Part shown: positions 45,512 through 54,329 of the stretch, in pieces
Layout of the letters: the number at the start of each line of letters is the position of its first letter
How positions within the stretch are numbered: position 1 is the stretch's first letter
Assembly: GCF_013366375.1 (NCBI RefSeq)
Contig: NZ_JABWMJ010000008.1
Location: 1-64,000 of the forward strand
Direction of reading: 5' to 3'
Source of the DNA: Rhizobacter koreensis
GTDB lineage: Bacteria > Pseudomonadota > Gammaproteobacteria > Burkholderiales > Burkholderiaceae_C
DNA length: 64,000 nt
Notes under the pieces: generated by a model
The model's input: only the letters and a program-made list of their open reading frames with translations
What the model was told of the DNA's origin: nothing
Databases searched by the model: none
Position numbers and translations under genes: made by a program

Positions 45512-45931
45512 CGGGGCGCCCAAGGTTCGGCGTTGCTGTGATTCGGTTGCATGCGGTACGGTCGGCTGCGGTTTGGGGCGGCTTCGGTGATTCGGGCGGG
45601 TCGCGCGCGGAGGCGCCGCTCAGGGTTTCGGGTACAAGACAAACTGGAACGCGTTTCTAACAAGCGTTCGATGAGGCGTCAATGCGGAAAACCCACCCGA
45701 GGGTGCCCATGCGCGCCTGACCCACTGATGAGACGCGACCCTGATGCCTCTAAGAGAGCCCCCGCTTGCGGCTGGTGTCGCTCGCACAGGTGGTCGGTCG
45801 ATGTGGTGCACGCTTACCACAAACCAAACAAACGTTAGACGACGAATGGGCGCCGCGCTGCCGGGCGTCGACCATCGGCGACGTTGCGGACATCCCGTTG
45901 CAGACGGTGGTGTGACGTGCCCGGGCGCGTA
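45512..45931. promoter_or_regulatory. Intergenic control region of the liv operon
   Basis: No convincing gene lies in these 420 bases. Two sequences resemble the regulon operator: CTAACAAGCGTTCGATGAGG (45657-45676), which matches one half of the site at 25616, and ACCAAACAAACGTTAGAC (45823-45840), which matches the half site of 31324. The second half of each is degenerate. The promoter of livG (minus strand) must lie here. Confidence 0.55.
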
Positions 45932-46906
45932 TCACGGTTGTGGCTGTGGCGGCCTGGCCAGCAGGGCCGCCGTCTCGCGCTGCGCCGCGGCGTACTCGGC
46001 ATCGATGCGCTCGATGAGCTCGGCCACCGGCCGCACCGCGTCGACCCCCGACACGGTGTGCCCCGCGCTCCACACGTCGACCCAGCGCCGAACGTGCGCC
46101 GAGCCCTCGGAGCCGAAGACCTGGCGTGCTTCGTCGGGTGAGGGGGTCGGCAGCGCGGCAGGGTCGAGCCCGGCGGCCGCGATGGACTGCCGCAGCATGT
46201 TGGTGTCCAGGCCGGTGAAGGCGCGCGTCAGCAACACGTCATCGAGCCGGCTGTCCACCAGCATGCGGCGGTAGGCGTCGCTCGCCAGGCTCTCCGGCGT
46301 GGCGATGAAGCGGGTGCCCATCATCCCGAGATCGCAGCCGAGCACGCGCGCCGCCCACAGTGCTGCGCCGTCGTGGATGCCGCCAGCCAGCACCAGCGGC
46401 CCGTCATGGATGCCACGCACCGCGCGCACGAAGGACATGCCGTTGACCCAGCCGGTCTGGCCGCCGGCACCCGAGCCCAGCAGCACCAGGCCGGCGGCCA
46501 GCGCCTTCTCGGCGTGGAGCAGCGAGGCCACGTCGGCGAAGACGAGGCAGCCGGCGCCGTGCAGCGGCCCCACCACCGCCGCTGGCGAGCCGACGCTGAC
46601 GATCACCATCGCCACCCGGTGGTGCACCAGGACGCGCCGGTCCTCGGCAATGGCGTCGGGGTCGCGCCGCATGATGAGGTTGGGGCAGGGCGGGGCGGTC
46701 GGCCGCTCCACGCGGTCGCGGTCGGCAGCGATGCGTGCCAGCCACGCGTCCAGCTCCTGGGGCGAACGCGCGTTGACGGTGGGGAAGGCGGCGATCACGC
46801 CGGCACAGCAGGCCGCCGACACCAGATCCACACCCGAGACGCGCAGCATCGGCGCGGCGATCAGCGGCAGGCGCAGGCGCTGCGCCAGCGTGGCAGGCAG
46901 GGTCAT
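45932..46906 (-). CDS. Nitronate monooxygenase-like flavoprotein 2
   Basis: A 324-residue TIM-barrel flavoprotein of the 2-nitropropane dioxygenase family: LRLPLIAAPMLRVSG at the start, the GSGAGGQTGWVN segment (Gln where nitronate monooxygenases have the catalytic His), VLAGGIHDGAALWAARVLGCDLGMMGTRFIAT. Loss of the His suggests a different reaction from denitrification, perhaps an enoyl-CoA reductase or oxidase. It is the last gene of a minus-strand set with two acyl-CoA dehydrogenases and a MaoC protein. Confidence 0.8.
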   Translation of the reverse strand: MTLPATLAQRLRLPLIAAPMLRVSGVDLVSAACCAGVIAAFPTVNARSPQELDAWLARIAADRDRVERPTAPPCPNLIMRRDPDAIAEDRRVLVHHRVAMVIVSVGSPAAVVGPLHGAGCLVFADVASLLHAEKALAAGLVLLGSGAGGQTGWVNGMSFVRAVRGIHDGPLVLAGGIHDGAALWAARVLGCDLGMMGTRFIATPESLASDAYRRMLVDSRLDDVLLTRAFTGLDTNMLRQSIAAAGLDPAALPTPSPDEARQVFGSEGSAHVRRWVDVWSAGHTVSGVDAVRPVAELIERIDAEYAAAQRETAALLARPPQPQP

Positions 46907-46960
46907 GAACGGCCTTCGGTCAGCCCGGCATGCATGCCGCCCCGGCCGCGCCGTACTACG

Positions 46961-48118
46961 CTACAGACCGAGCCCACGGGCGATGATGTCGCGCTGCACT
47001 TCCATCGCGCCGCCGCCGATCTCGAACAGCTTGGCGTCCTGGAAGTGCATCGGCATGCCCGAGTCCACCGTGTAGCCGTAGCCGCCCAGCAGGTGCAGAC
47101 CGGTGGTGGCGCAGTGCATGTAGCACTCGGCGCCGGCCACCTTGGCGAACGAGGCCTCGTTGTGGCAGGCGCCCGTCTTCTCCAGCACGCTGCCGCCGCG
47201 GTAGACGAGCAGCCGCGCTGCCTCCACGCGCAGTTGCATATCGACGATCTTGTGCCGCACGGACTGCAGCTTGGACAACGGCTTGCCGAACTGCACGCGC
47301 TGCTTCAGGTAGGCGCTGACCTCGTCGATGATGGCCTGCGAGGCGCCCACACCGATGGCGCCGTGGTACAGGCGCTCGTTGTCCAGCCCCCCCAGCACAC
47401 ACTGCCAGCCCTTGTTGACCTGGCCGATCACCGCATCGGGCGGCAGCACCAGTTCGTCGAAGTGCGCGGCGAAGGTCGGCACCGGGCCGAGGCCCATGGT
47501 CTCGATGCGCGTCAGCTTGATGGCCGGGTCGCTGCCGGGGTCGGGGATCAGGAAGGTGGTGATGCCTTCCTGCTTGACCGCCTGCGGGTCGGTGCGCGCA
47601 GCCAGGATCAGGAAGCCGGCCGACTTCACCTGCGAGCAGTACAGCTTCTCGCCGTTGATCACCCAGTGCCCGTCGTCGCGGCGCACGGCGGTGGTGCGCA
47701 GCGACGCGGCGTCGCTGCCCGAGCCGGGCTCGGTGAGGCCGAGCGCCATGAACACCTCGCCGCGCATCACGCGCGGCAGCACGAGGTCCTTCTGCGCCTG
47801 GGTGCCGAAGCGGGCGACCAGCGGGGCCAGGATCACCGCCGCACGGCCCCAGGCGGTGGTGATGGCCGACGACGCCCGGGCGAACTGCTCGACGAAGGCC
47901 AGCATGCCCATCGGATCGGGCTTCTCCAGGCCGCTGTAGGCCTCGGGCAGCAGGAAGCCGTAGTAGCCGAGCGCGCCGAGCTTCATGAACAGCTCCTGCG
48001 GCGGCTCGACCTTGTCGCGTGCCCATTGCAGCACCTTGTGGCGCGGCATCTCCTTCTCGACGAAACGGCGCGTCGTCTCGGCGATGGCGCGCTGCTCGGG
48101 GCTCGGGTCGAAGTCCAT
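46961..48118 (-). CDS. Acyl-CoA dehydrogenase (isovaleryl-type catalytic Glu)
   Basis: A 385-residue FAD-dependent acyl-CoA dehydrogenase. The FAD and substrate segments LGLTEPGSGSDAASLRT and YCSQVKSAGFLILAARTD are present. The MCAD-position catalytic base is Gly here (FEIGGGAMEVQR), but a Glu is found at the isovaleryl/long-chain-type position (LDNERLYHG, E248). That pattern favours branched or bulky acyl-CoA substrates. It is separated by 52 bases from a second dehydrogenase gene, and the two could form a heteromer. Confidence 0.88.
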   Translation of the reverse strand: MDFDPSPEQRAIAETTRRFVEKEMPRHKVLQWARDKVEPPQELFMKLGALGYYGFLLPEAYSGLEKPDPMGMLAFVEQFARASSAITTAWGRAAVILAPLVARFGTQAQKDLVLPRVMRGEVFMALGLTEPGSGSDAASLRTTAVRRDDGHWVINGEKLYCSQVKSAGFLILAARTDPQAVKQEGITTFLIPDPGSDPAIKLTRIETMGLGPVPTFAAHFDELVLPPDAVIGQVNKGWQCVLGGLDNERLYHGAIGVGASQAIIDEVSAYLKQRVQFGKPLSKLQSVRHKIVDMQLRVEAARLLVYRGGSVLEKTGACHNEASFAKVAGAECYMHCATTGLHLLGGYGYTVDSGMPMHFQDAKLFEIGGGAMEVQRDIIARGLGL

Positions 48119-48170
48119 GTCGGGGGTTCTCCAGGGGGTCGAGGGAAAGTTGGGTGTCAGTGGGAGTCGA

Positions 48171-49328
48171 TCAGTCGCACGGCAGTCCGAGCTGCTTGGC
48201 GATCACGCGCAGCTGGATCTCGTAGGAGCCCACCGTGACCGGTGCGACGAGCGCGTCCAGCGCCATGCGCATCGCCGGCAGCTCCTCGGTGATGCCCCAG
48301 CCGCCGCCGATGTGCAGCGCGTCCTGCGTCACGCGGTAGACCGCCTGCGTGACGAACAGCTTGGCCGAGGAGACGTCGAGGATGATGTCCTTCACCGGCG
48401 CGCCGCTGTCCCAGCGCGCGGCGGCATGGTAGGTGAGGTGGCGCGAGGCCTCCACGTCGACATGGCCCTGCGCCAGCTTGAAGGCGATGCTCTGGTTGGC
48501 GCCGATCGGCTTACCGAACTGCTGGCGTACCTTGGCGTAGTCCATCGCCCAGGCCAGCGCGGTCTGCATGTGGCCGAGCCAGCGCGCGGCCACCATCACG
48601 CGCTCGCGGTTGAAGCCTTCCATGATCGCGCCGAAACCGGCCGTCAGCCGCCGCGACTCGGGCACGCGTACCTCGTTGAGCATCACGCGGTAGGTCGGCA
48701 CCGGGCGGTTGGCGTAGGTCTTGATCTGCGAGGTTTCGAGCCCCGGCGTGTTGCGGTCTACGGCGAAGAAGTGCATGCCGTGGCGGCCCTTGGCCGGGTC
48801 GGTGCGTGCCAGCACGGCCATCGTGTCGCAGTCGCCGCCCAGCGTGATGAAGGACTTGATGCCGTCGAGCACCCAGTCGTCGCCGTCGCGCCGCGCGGTG
48901 GTCTTGAGGTTCTGCACGTCGCTGCCCGCCTCGGGCTCGGTGACCGCCAGCGCGAGCAGGCGCTCGCCGGCAATGTTCTCGCGCACCATGGCGTGATGCA
49001 GCGCGTGGCCATGCTCGGCCAGCAGCGAGCCGGCCACGCCCTGGATCAGCGCGACGATCGCGAGGTTGGGGTTGGCCTTGGCCTGCTCCTCGATCGAGAT
49101 CGCCTCCTCGGTGACGCCGAGGTCGGCGCCGCCAAGAGACTCGGGGATGTGCAGGCCGATCAGGCCGGCCTTCGCCGCGGCGACGTAGAACTCGCGCGGG
49201 AACTTCGCCTCGCGGTCGGCCTGCTGCCAGCGCGGCTTGATCTCGCGCTCGGCGAACTTGCGGGCCATGTCGCGGAAGGCATCGCGATCGACGCTGTTGG
49301 CAGGGGTGCGGCGGTCGGTGTTGCTCAT
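48171..49328 (-). CDS. Acyl-CoA dehydrogenase 2
   Basis: A 385-residue acyl-CoA dehydrogenase: FAEREIKPRWQQADREAKFP, GLIGLHIPESLGGADLG, LAVTEPEAGSDVQNLKT, FITLGGDCDTMAVLART. As in its neighbour, the MCAD-position base is absent (VTVGSYEIQLR) and a Glu lies at the isovaleryl-type position (FNRERVMVAA, E242). The C-terminus ends LGLPCD. It probably feeds electrons to ETF and the ETF-ubiquinone oxidoreductase encoded at 54316-55995. Confidence 0.88.
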   Translation of the reverse strand: MSNTDRRTPANSVDRDAFRDMARKFAEREIKPRWQQADREAKFPREFYVAAAKAGLIGLHIPESLGGADLGVTEEAISIEEQAKANPNLAIVALIQGVAGSLLAEHGHALHHAMVRENIAGERLLALAVTEPEAGSDVQNLKTTARRDGDDWVLDGIKSFITLGGDCDTMAVLARTDPAKGRHGMHFFAVDRNTPGLETSQIKTYANRPVPTYRVMLNEVRVPESRRLTAGFGAIMEGFNRERVMVAARWLGHMQTALAWAMDYAKVRQQFGKPIGANQSIAFKLAQGHVDVEASRHLTYHAAARWDSGAPVKDIILDVSSAKLFVTQAVYRVTQDALHIGGGWGITEELPAMRMALDALVAPVTVGSYEIQLRVIAKQLGLPCD

Positions 49329-49352
49329 TCGATGCGAGGAGGCAGAGGTGGT

Positions 49353-49817
49353 TCAGGCCGGGCTGGCCGAGGGCGCGCGGGCAACGAGCACGCTGGCGGT
49401 GCCGCGCTGCGCGAGCGAGCCGTCGGCAGCAAGCACGCGGAACTCCAGTTCCACCGAACCGGCGCTGCTGCGCTTGGCGGCGCTCACATCGAGCACCGCG
49501 CACTCGACGGCGACGTGGTCACCGACGAACACGGGCGCGTAGAAGCGCCAGCCACCCACGCCCAGCAGCACCTGGAGCCCGTCGCCGAAAACGCCGCCGA
49601 GCATCGCCAGCAGTTTGGCGACGACCAGCGGGCCATGGGCGATGAGGCGGCCGTAGCGGGTGGTCTTGGCGTACTCGGCGTCGACGTGGATCGGATGGCG
49701 GGCATCGAGCAGTTCGGCGTAGCCCGCGACGAGCTCGGCGCTGCAGTCGAAGGCCGGCAGATCGAGGCGCATGCCGGGGCGGACAGCGTCGAGCCAGAGG
49801 GCATGGGTGGCGCGCAT
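49353..49817 (-). CDS. MaoC-like protein, catalytic Asp replaced
   Basis: A 154-residue hotdog protein. The hydratase region reads LLDARHPIHVDAEYA followed by YGRLIAHG. By alignment with the intact motif NDYNPIH at 35376, the catalytic Asp falls on Ala and the Asn on His. The His is kept. It may be a weak hydratase or a structural subunit. An AGGAG site precedes the ATG at 49817. It is the first gene of a minus-strand set with two dehydrogenases and a flavoprotein, divergent from a CoA-transferase gene. Confidence 0.72.
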   Translation of the reverse strand: MRATHALWLDAVRPGMRLDLPAFDCSAELVAGYAELLDARHPIHVDAEYAKTTRYGRLIAHGPLVVAKLLAMLGGVFGDGLQVLLGVGGWRFYAPVFVGDHVAVECAVLDVSAAKRSSAGSVELEFRVLAADGSLAQRGTASVLVARAPSASPA

Positions 49818-49921
49818 CGCTCACTCCTGATGGAAACGACGCCGCGGCGTGGCGCAGGGCGGCGAGGCGCGGCGCTGCCGGTCACGCCCAAGCGAGGCCG
49901 GGCGGTATAGCGATTTGATCG

Positions 49922-49935
49922 AACGGTTGACCGTT
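49922..49935. promoter_or_regulatory. Perfect dyad AACGGT-TG-ACCGTT between divergent genes
   Basis: AACGGTTGACCGTT is a perfect 6-bp inverted repeat with a two-base spacer. It is followed by AGG and preceded by TTGATCG, so the surroundings resemble the other regulon sites (CGAAC...GTTAG). It lies between the MaoC gene at 49817 (minus) and the CoA-transferase at 50051 (plus) and could control both. Confidence 0.6.
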
Positions 49936-50050
49936 AGGTGAGCCATTGGCGGTATGCTAGACCAATTTCGGACTTTGAACCGCCATGGCAGAACCGGGGA
50001 CGTGCCTCGTCGCTGCGGCTGTGATCTCACTGGCACAGGAGGACGCTTCG

Positions 50051-51235
50051 ATGGGCAAGGGACCGCTGGCCGGCATGAAGGTGGTGGAGTTTGCGGGCAT
50101 CGGCCCAGGGCCGATGTGCGGCATGCTGCTGGCCGACCTCGGCGCCGAGGTGCTGCGCTTGGACCGCATGGTGGCCAGCGGGCTGGGCATCGAACGCGCG
50201 CCGCAGTTCGACCTGCTCAACCGCGGCAAGCGCACGGTGTCGCTGGACCTCAAGGCCGCGGAGGGCATCGCCTTTGCGCGCCGCGTCGTGGCCGCCAGCG
50301 ATGCGCTGATCGAGGGCTTCCGGCCCGGCACCATGGAGCGCCTGGGACTGGGGCCCGACGTCTGCCGGGCCGGGCATCCGAAGCTCGTCTACGGCCGCGT
50401 CACCGGCTTCGGCCAGAAGGGTCCGCTGGCCCAAGCTGCCGGGCATGACCTGAACTACATCGCGCTGTCAGGCGCCTTGCATGCCATTGGCCGCGAGGGC
50501 GCGGCGCCGACGCCGCCGCTGAACCTGGTGGGCGATTTCGGTGGCGGCGGGCTGCTGCTGGCCTACGGCATGCTGGCCGCGCTGTGGCGGGTGCAGCGCG
50601 GCGGCGAGGGCCAGGTGGTCGACGCCGCGATGGTCGACGGCGCAGCGATGCTGATGACCTCGATGTTCGGCCTGTTCGGCGCCGGCGCCCACATGGCCGA
50701 ACGCGGCAACAACTTGCTCGACTCCGGCGCGCCGCACTACGAGGTCTACCGCTGCGCCGACGGCGCGTTCGTGAGCGTGGCGCCGATCGAGGCCAAGTTC
50801 CGCAGCGTGCTGTTCGAGCGGCTGGGTCTGCCCGCCGACGCGATGGACTTCAACGATGTGTCGCGCTGGCCCGAGAACAAGGCGCGGCTGGCGGCGATCT
50901 TTGCCACGCGCACGCGCGCGCAGTGGTGCGAGCTGCTGGAGGGCAGCGACGCCTGCTTCGCGCCGGTGCTGGCGCCGCAGGAGGCGCACCTGCACGCGCA
51001 CAACCGCGAGCGCGACACCTTCGTCGAGATTGCAGGCGTGCGCCAGCCGGCGCCTGCGCCGCGCTTCGAAGGAACGCCCGCGGCGCTGCCGAGGCCGCCG
51101 CACGCCGACGACGCGGCGGCCTTCGAGCAGCTGCGCCGCTGGGGCATCGACGCGGGCGAGATCGAGGCGCTGCAACGCAGCGGACTGCTGCGCGAAGGCG
51201 GGCCGCCGCAAGCGGCAAAGACGTGCTCCGGGTGA
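50051..51235 (+). CDS. CaiB/BaiF family CoA-transferase (racemase-like) 1
   Basis: A 394-residue type III CoA-transferase family protein close to alpha-methylacyl-CoA racemases: VVEFAGIGPGPMCGMLLADLGAEVLRLDR, LLNRGKRTVSLDLK, DALIEGFRPGTMERLGLGPDV, GHDLNYIALSGALHAIG. The GPGPMCG and HDxNY segments are typical of the racemase branch, which equilibrates 2-methyl stereocentres of branched acyl-CoAs. The ATG at 50051 follows AGGAGG by eight bases. An ATG at 49985 lacks this. It is a single plus-strand gene facing a convergent operon. Confidence 0.85.
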   Translation: MGKGPLAGMKVVEFAGIGPGPMCGMLLADLGAEVLRLDRMVASGLGIERAPQFDLLNRGKRTVSLDLKAAEGIAFARRVVAASDALIEGFRPGTMERLGLGPDVCRAGHPKLVYGRVTGFGQKGPLAQAAGHDLNYIALSGALHAIGREGAAPTPPLNLVGDFGGGGLLLAYGMLAALWRVQRGGEGQVVDAAMVDGAAMLMTSMFGLFGAGAHMAERGNNLLDSGAPHYEVYRCADGAFVSVAPIEAKFRSVLFERLGLPADAMDFNDVSRWPENKARLAAIFATRTRAQWCELLEGSDACFAPVLAPQEAHLHAHNRERDTFVEIAGVRQPAPAPRFEGTPAALPRPPHADDAAAFEQLRRWGIDAGEIEALQRSGLLREGGPPQAAKTCSG

Positions 51236-51301
51236 CGTATCTGCCCCACCCGTGTTGAGGCGGGCCTGAAGTACGCGGACCCCAGGGCGATCGCGGTACG
51301 C

Positions 51302-52540
51302 TTATCTCGCTGGCGCCACAGACTCCCGTGCCGCGCCGGCCGCCAGCAGCCGCTCGATCTCTTCGGTCGTGTAGCCCGCCTCGGCCAGCACCTCGCGCGT
51401 GTTCTCGCCCAGCAGCGGCGCATGCCGGCGCACCGCAGGTGGCGTGTCGGACCACGACCCCGGCACGTTCATCTGCCGGATGCGGCCCTCGCTCGGGTGC
51501 TCGATCCACTCGAACATCCCCACGTCGGCCAGGTGCGGGTCGCCCAACAGGCTGTCGGGTGTGTGCATCGGCGCCACAGGGATGTCGGCTCGGGCCAGCG
51601 CCTCCATCCACTCGGCCGTGGTGCGCGTCGCGATCACCTCGGCCACGAAGGCGTAGAGCGCGTCGACGTTGCGCGTTCGGTCGGACATGCGCAGGAAGCG
51701 CGGATCCTCCAGCATGTCGGGGCGGCCGAGCATCTCGCAGAAGCTCTTCCAGTGGCGGTCGATGTAGATCAGCACGCAGATGTGGCCGTCCTTCGTGCGC
51801 AGCGGCCGGCGGTCCTTCGCCAGCAGCCGCACGTAGCCGGCGTCGGCCAGCGGAGGGTCGAAGGTCTTGCCGAACATGTGGTCGGAGAGCACGAACTGCG
51901 TCATGGTCTCGAACATCGGCACTTCGATGGCCTGGCCGCGGCCGGTCTTCTCGCGTGCGTAGAGCGCGGCGATCACGCTGTAGACGGCGGTCAGGCCGGT
52001 CGTGCGGTCGCACAGGTTGGTGGGCAGGTAGCGCGGCTCGCCGGTGACGCGGCCCACCAGCGACGGCAGCGCCACCGAGCCCTGGATCAGGTCGTCGAGC
52101 GCCGGCTTGCCGGCATAGCGCCCGCCTTCGCCGAAGCCGTAGCAGCCGCAGTAGATGACGCGCGGGTTCAGGCGCGCCACCTCGTCGTAGCTCAGCCCCA
52201 GGCGCGCCATCGAGGCCGGCCGCAGGTTGAACAGGAGCACGTCGGCGCCCTCGATCAGCCGCTGCAACGCGGCCAGCGCGTCGGGGTGGCGCAGGTCGAG
52301 CGCGACGCTGCGCTTGTTGCGGTTGAGCGCCAGGTACATCGGCCCCATGCCCTTGCTGCGGCTGGGCCCGATGTGGCGCACCGTGTCGCCTTCGGGCGAC
52401 TCGACCTTGATCACGTCGGCGCCGAAGTCGGCCAGGATCTGCGAGGCGAAAGGCCCCATCACGACGCCTGTGAGGTCGACGATGCGCACGCCGGCAAGCG
52501 GCCCCGCGGGCTGCGGGTGGGAAGGGTCTCGTGGGGTCAT
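51302..52540 (-). CDS. CaiB/BaiF family CoA-transferase 2
   Basis: A 412-residue type III CoA-transferase: VRIVDLTGVVMGPFASQILADFGADVIKVE, LNRNKRSVALDLRHPDA, DVLLFNLRPASMARLGL, CYGFGEGGRYAGKPALDDLIQG with the likely catalytic Asp. It resembles the true CoA-transferase branch more than the racemase. It could recycle CoA from a product onto the incoming acid. Its ATG overlaps the upstream SDR stop (ATGA), and it ends a six-gene minus-strand operon headed by the TetR gene. Confidence 0.86.
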   Translation of the reverse strand: MTPRDPSHPQPAGPLAGVRIVDLTGVVMGPFASQILADFGADVIKVESPEGDTVRHIGPSRSKGMGPMYLALNRNKRSVALDLRHPDALAALQRLIEGADVLLFNLRPASMARLGLSYDEVARLNPRVIYCGCYGFGEGGRYAGKPALDDLIQGSVALPSLVGRVTGEPRYLPTNLCDRTTGLTAVYSVIAALYAREKTGRGQAIEVPMFETMTQFVLSDHMFGKTFDPPLADAGYVRLLAKDRRPLRTKDGHICVLIYIDRHWKSFCEMLGRPDMLEDPRFLRMSDRTRNVDALYAFVAEVIATRTTAEWMEALARADIPVAPMHTPDSLLGDPHLADVGMFEWIEHPSEGRIRQMNVPGSWSDTPPAVRRHAPLLGENTREVLAEAGYTTEEIERLLAAGAARESVAPAR

Positions 52541-53427
52541 GCAGCGGGCGGCCGGGGCGGCCGGAAGTGGTCGGGCATGCCGGCGGGCCAGAACTCGCCC
52601 CACAGCACCATGCCGCCGTCGATGTTGATGGTTTCGCCCGTGATGTACTTGCCCGAGGGTGCGGTGAGGTAGACCACCGCTTCGGCCACGTCCTGCACGT
52701 CGCCGGCGCGCTTCATGGGGTTGGTGCGGAAGAGCCCGCCGACGTGCTCTTCCTTGTAGTTGTTGAAGCCGTTGCTCTCGATGGCACCGGCGCCGATGCA
52801 GTTGACGCGGATGTCGTGCTCGGCCCACTCCACCGCCAGTGTCTTCGACAGCGCGATCACGCCGGCCCGCGAGGCGGCGGTGTGCGCCATGCCGGGCAGG
52901 CCGCGGTCCACGGCCGCTGCGATGGTGACGATGTTGCCGCCGCGCTTGCCGTCCCGCACCCAGCGCTTGGCAGCGGCCTGCATCATGTACCAGGTGCCGT
53001 TGAGGTTGGTGTCGATGACCGCGTTCCAGCCCTTGTCGGTGAAGTCCATCGCGTGCGCCGCGAACTGGCCGCCGGCGTTGTTGACCAGCACGTCCAGGCC
53101 GCCGATGCGCTGCCACACGGCTTCGAACAGCGCTTCGACCTGCTCGGGGTCGCGGATGCTCATCGGGAAGGCCAGGACCTCGCGGCCGCCGCCGAGCGTG
53201 CGCAACTGCTCGGCGCAGCGCTCCAGCGCATCGGCCCTGCGGCCGCAGATGGCCAGCGTGGCTCCGAGGCGGGCATACAGGAAGGCGATGGCCTTGCCGA
53301 TGCCGCTGCCGGCGCCGGACACGAGCACCACCTTGCCGGCGAAGAGATCGTCGCGGTAGACCGTGGGCAACTTGGCCAGCGCGCGGTCGCCTGGGCCGAA
53401 GCGGGGTTGCTCTTCGGCGGCAGTCAT
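52537..53427 (-). CDS. SDR of the 2,4-dienoyl-CoA reductase type, Lys replaced (A)
   Basis: A 296-residue SDR with a good cofactor loop (VSGAGSGIGKAIAFLYARLGA), CGRRADALERC and VNNAGGQFAAHAMDFTDKGW, the last typical of peroxisomal-type 2,4-dienoyl-CoA reductases. In that branch the usual YxxxK becomes H-x4-(A/S)K. Here it reads HTAASRAGV, with Arg where the catalytic Lys should be. It ends DGGMVLWGEFWPAG. It is paralogous to the next upstream gene product (53424-54329), with the same replacement. The ATG at 53427 overlaps that gene's stop. Confidence 0.85.
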   Translation of the reverse strand: MTAAEEQPRFGPGDRALAKLPTVYRDDLFAGKVVLVSGAGSGIGKAIAFLYARLGATLAICGRRADALERCAEQLRTLGGGREVLAFPMSIRDPEQVEALFEAVWQRIGGLDVLVNNAGGQFAAHAMDFTDKGWNAVIDTNLNGTWYMMQAAAKRWVRDGKRGGNIVTIAAAVDRGLPGMAHTAASRAGVIALSKTLAVEWAEHDIRVNCIGAGAIESNGFNNYKEEHVGGLFRTNPMKRAGDVQDVAEAVVYLTAPSGKYITGETINIDGGMVLWGEFWPAGMPDHFRPPRPPAA

Positions 53428-54329
53428 GCCGTCTCCTCCGCGCTGAAGTAGGCCGGCTTGGGGATGGTCCACAGCTCGCCCCAGAGGATGCCGCCACCAT
53501 CGACGTTGAGCAGCTCGCCGTTGACGAATTCGCCGCTCGGGCCCGTGAGGTAGACCACCGCGTTGGCGATGTCCTGCACGTTGCCGTGGCGCAGCATCGG
53601 GTTGCCGCGCGAGAACTTGGCGCGCGCCTCGGGCGAGTAGGCCGCGAAGCCACTGCTCTCGATGACGCCGGGCGCCACGCAGTTGACGCGGATGCCGTAG
53701 GGCGCCCACTCCACCGCCACCGTCTTGGACAGGTAGGTGACGGCGGCGCGCGCCGCGCAGCTGTGCGCCACACCAGGAAAGCCGCGCTGGAAGGTGAGCA
53801 CGATGTTGACGATGCTGCCGGGCTGGCCTGCGTCGCGCCAGCGCCTGGCGGCCTCGTGCATCATGAACCAGGTGCCGTTGAGGTTGTTGTCGACCACCGC
53901 CTTCCAGCCCTTGGGGCTGATGTCCAGCGCGGCCTTCGGAAACTGGCCGCCGGCGTTGTTGACCTGCACGTCCAGGCGGCCGAAGCGCTGGTAGGTGGCG
54001 TCGAACAGCGCTGCGATGGCCTCGGTGTGGCGGATGTCGGTGGGCTGCACCAGCACGTCGGGGCTGCCCAGCCGGCGCAGCCAGGGTTCGCAGGCCTCGA
54101 GCTTGGCGCGGTCGCGGCCGCAGATGACGAGCCGTGCGCCCAGCCGCGCGTAGAGGAAGGCGATGGCCTTGCCGATGCCGCTGCCGGCGCCGGAGACCAT
54201 CACGACCTGGCCGTCGCAGAGGCCGGGCTGGTAGACGAGCGGCAGTGCGGCCAGCGCAGCGTCGTCGAATCCGAACGATGGGGCTTCTTCCTGAGTCAAG
54301 GCTTCATCCTCGTCGTCACATGCCGGCAT
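53424..54329 (-). CDS. SDR of the 2,4-dienoyl-CoA reductase type, Lys replaced (B)
   Basis: A 301-residue SDR that aligns along its length with the one at 52537-53427: VSGAGSGIGKAIAFLYARLGA, VNNAGGQFPKAALDISPKGW, DGGGILWGELW. The active-site segment reads VAHSCAARAAVTYLSK, again with Arg in place of the catalytic Lys. The C-terminal extension with GxLWGE is shared by both and not common in the family. The two may form a heteromer. The start overlaps the upstream ETF-ubiquinone oxidoreductase gene by 14 bases. Confidence 0.83.
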   Translation of the reverse strand: MPACDDEDEALTQEEAPSFGFDDAALAALPLVYQPGLCDGQVVMVSGAGSGIGKAIAFLYARLGARLVICGRDRAKLEACEPWLRRLGSPDVLVQPTDIRHTEAIAALFDATYQRFGRLDVQVNNAGGQFPKAALDISPKGWKAVVDNNLNGTWFMMHEAARRWRDAGQPGSIVNIVLTFQRGFPGVAHSCAARAAVTYLSKTVAVEWAPYGIRVNCVAPGVIESSGFAAYSPEARAKFSRGNPMLRHGNVQDIANAVVYLTGPSGEFVNGELLNVDGGGILWGELWTIPKPAYFSAEETA

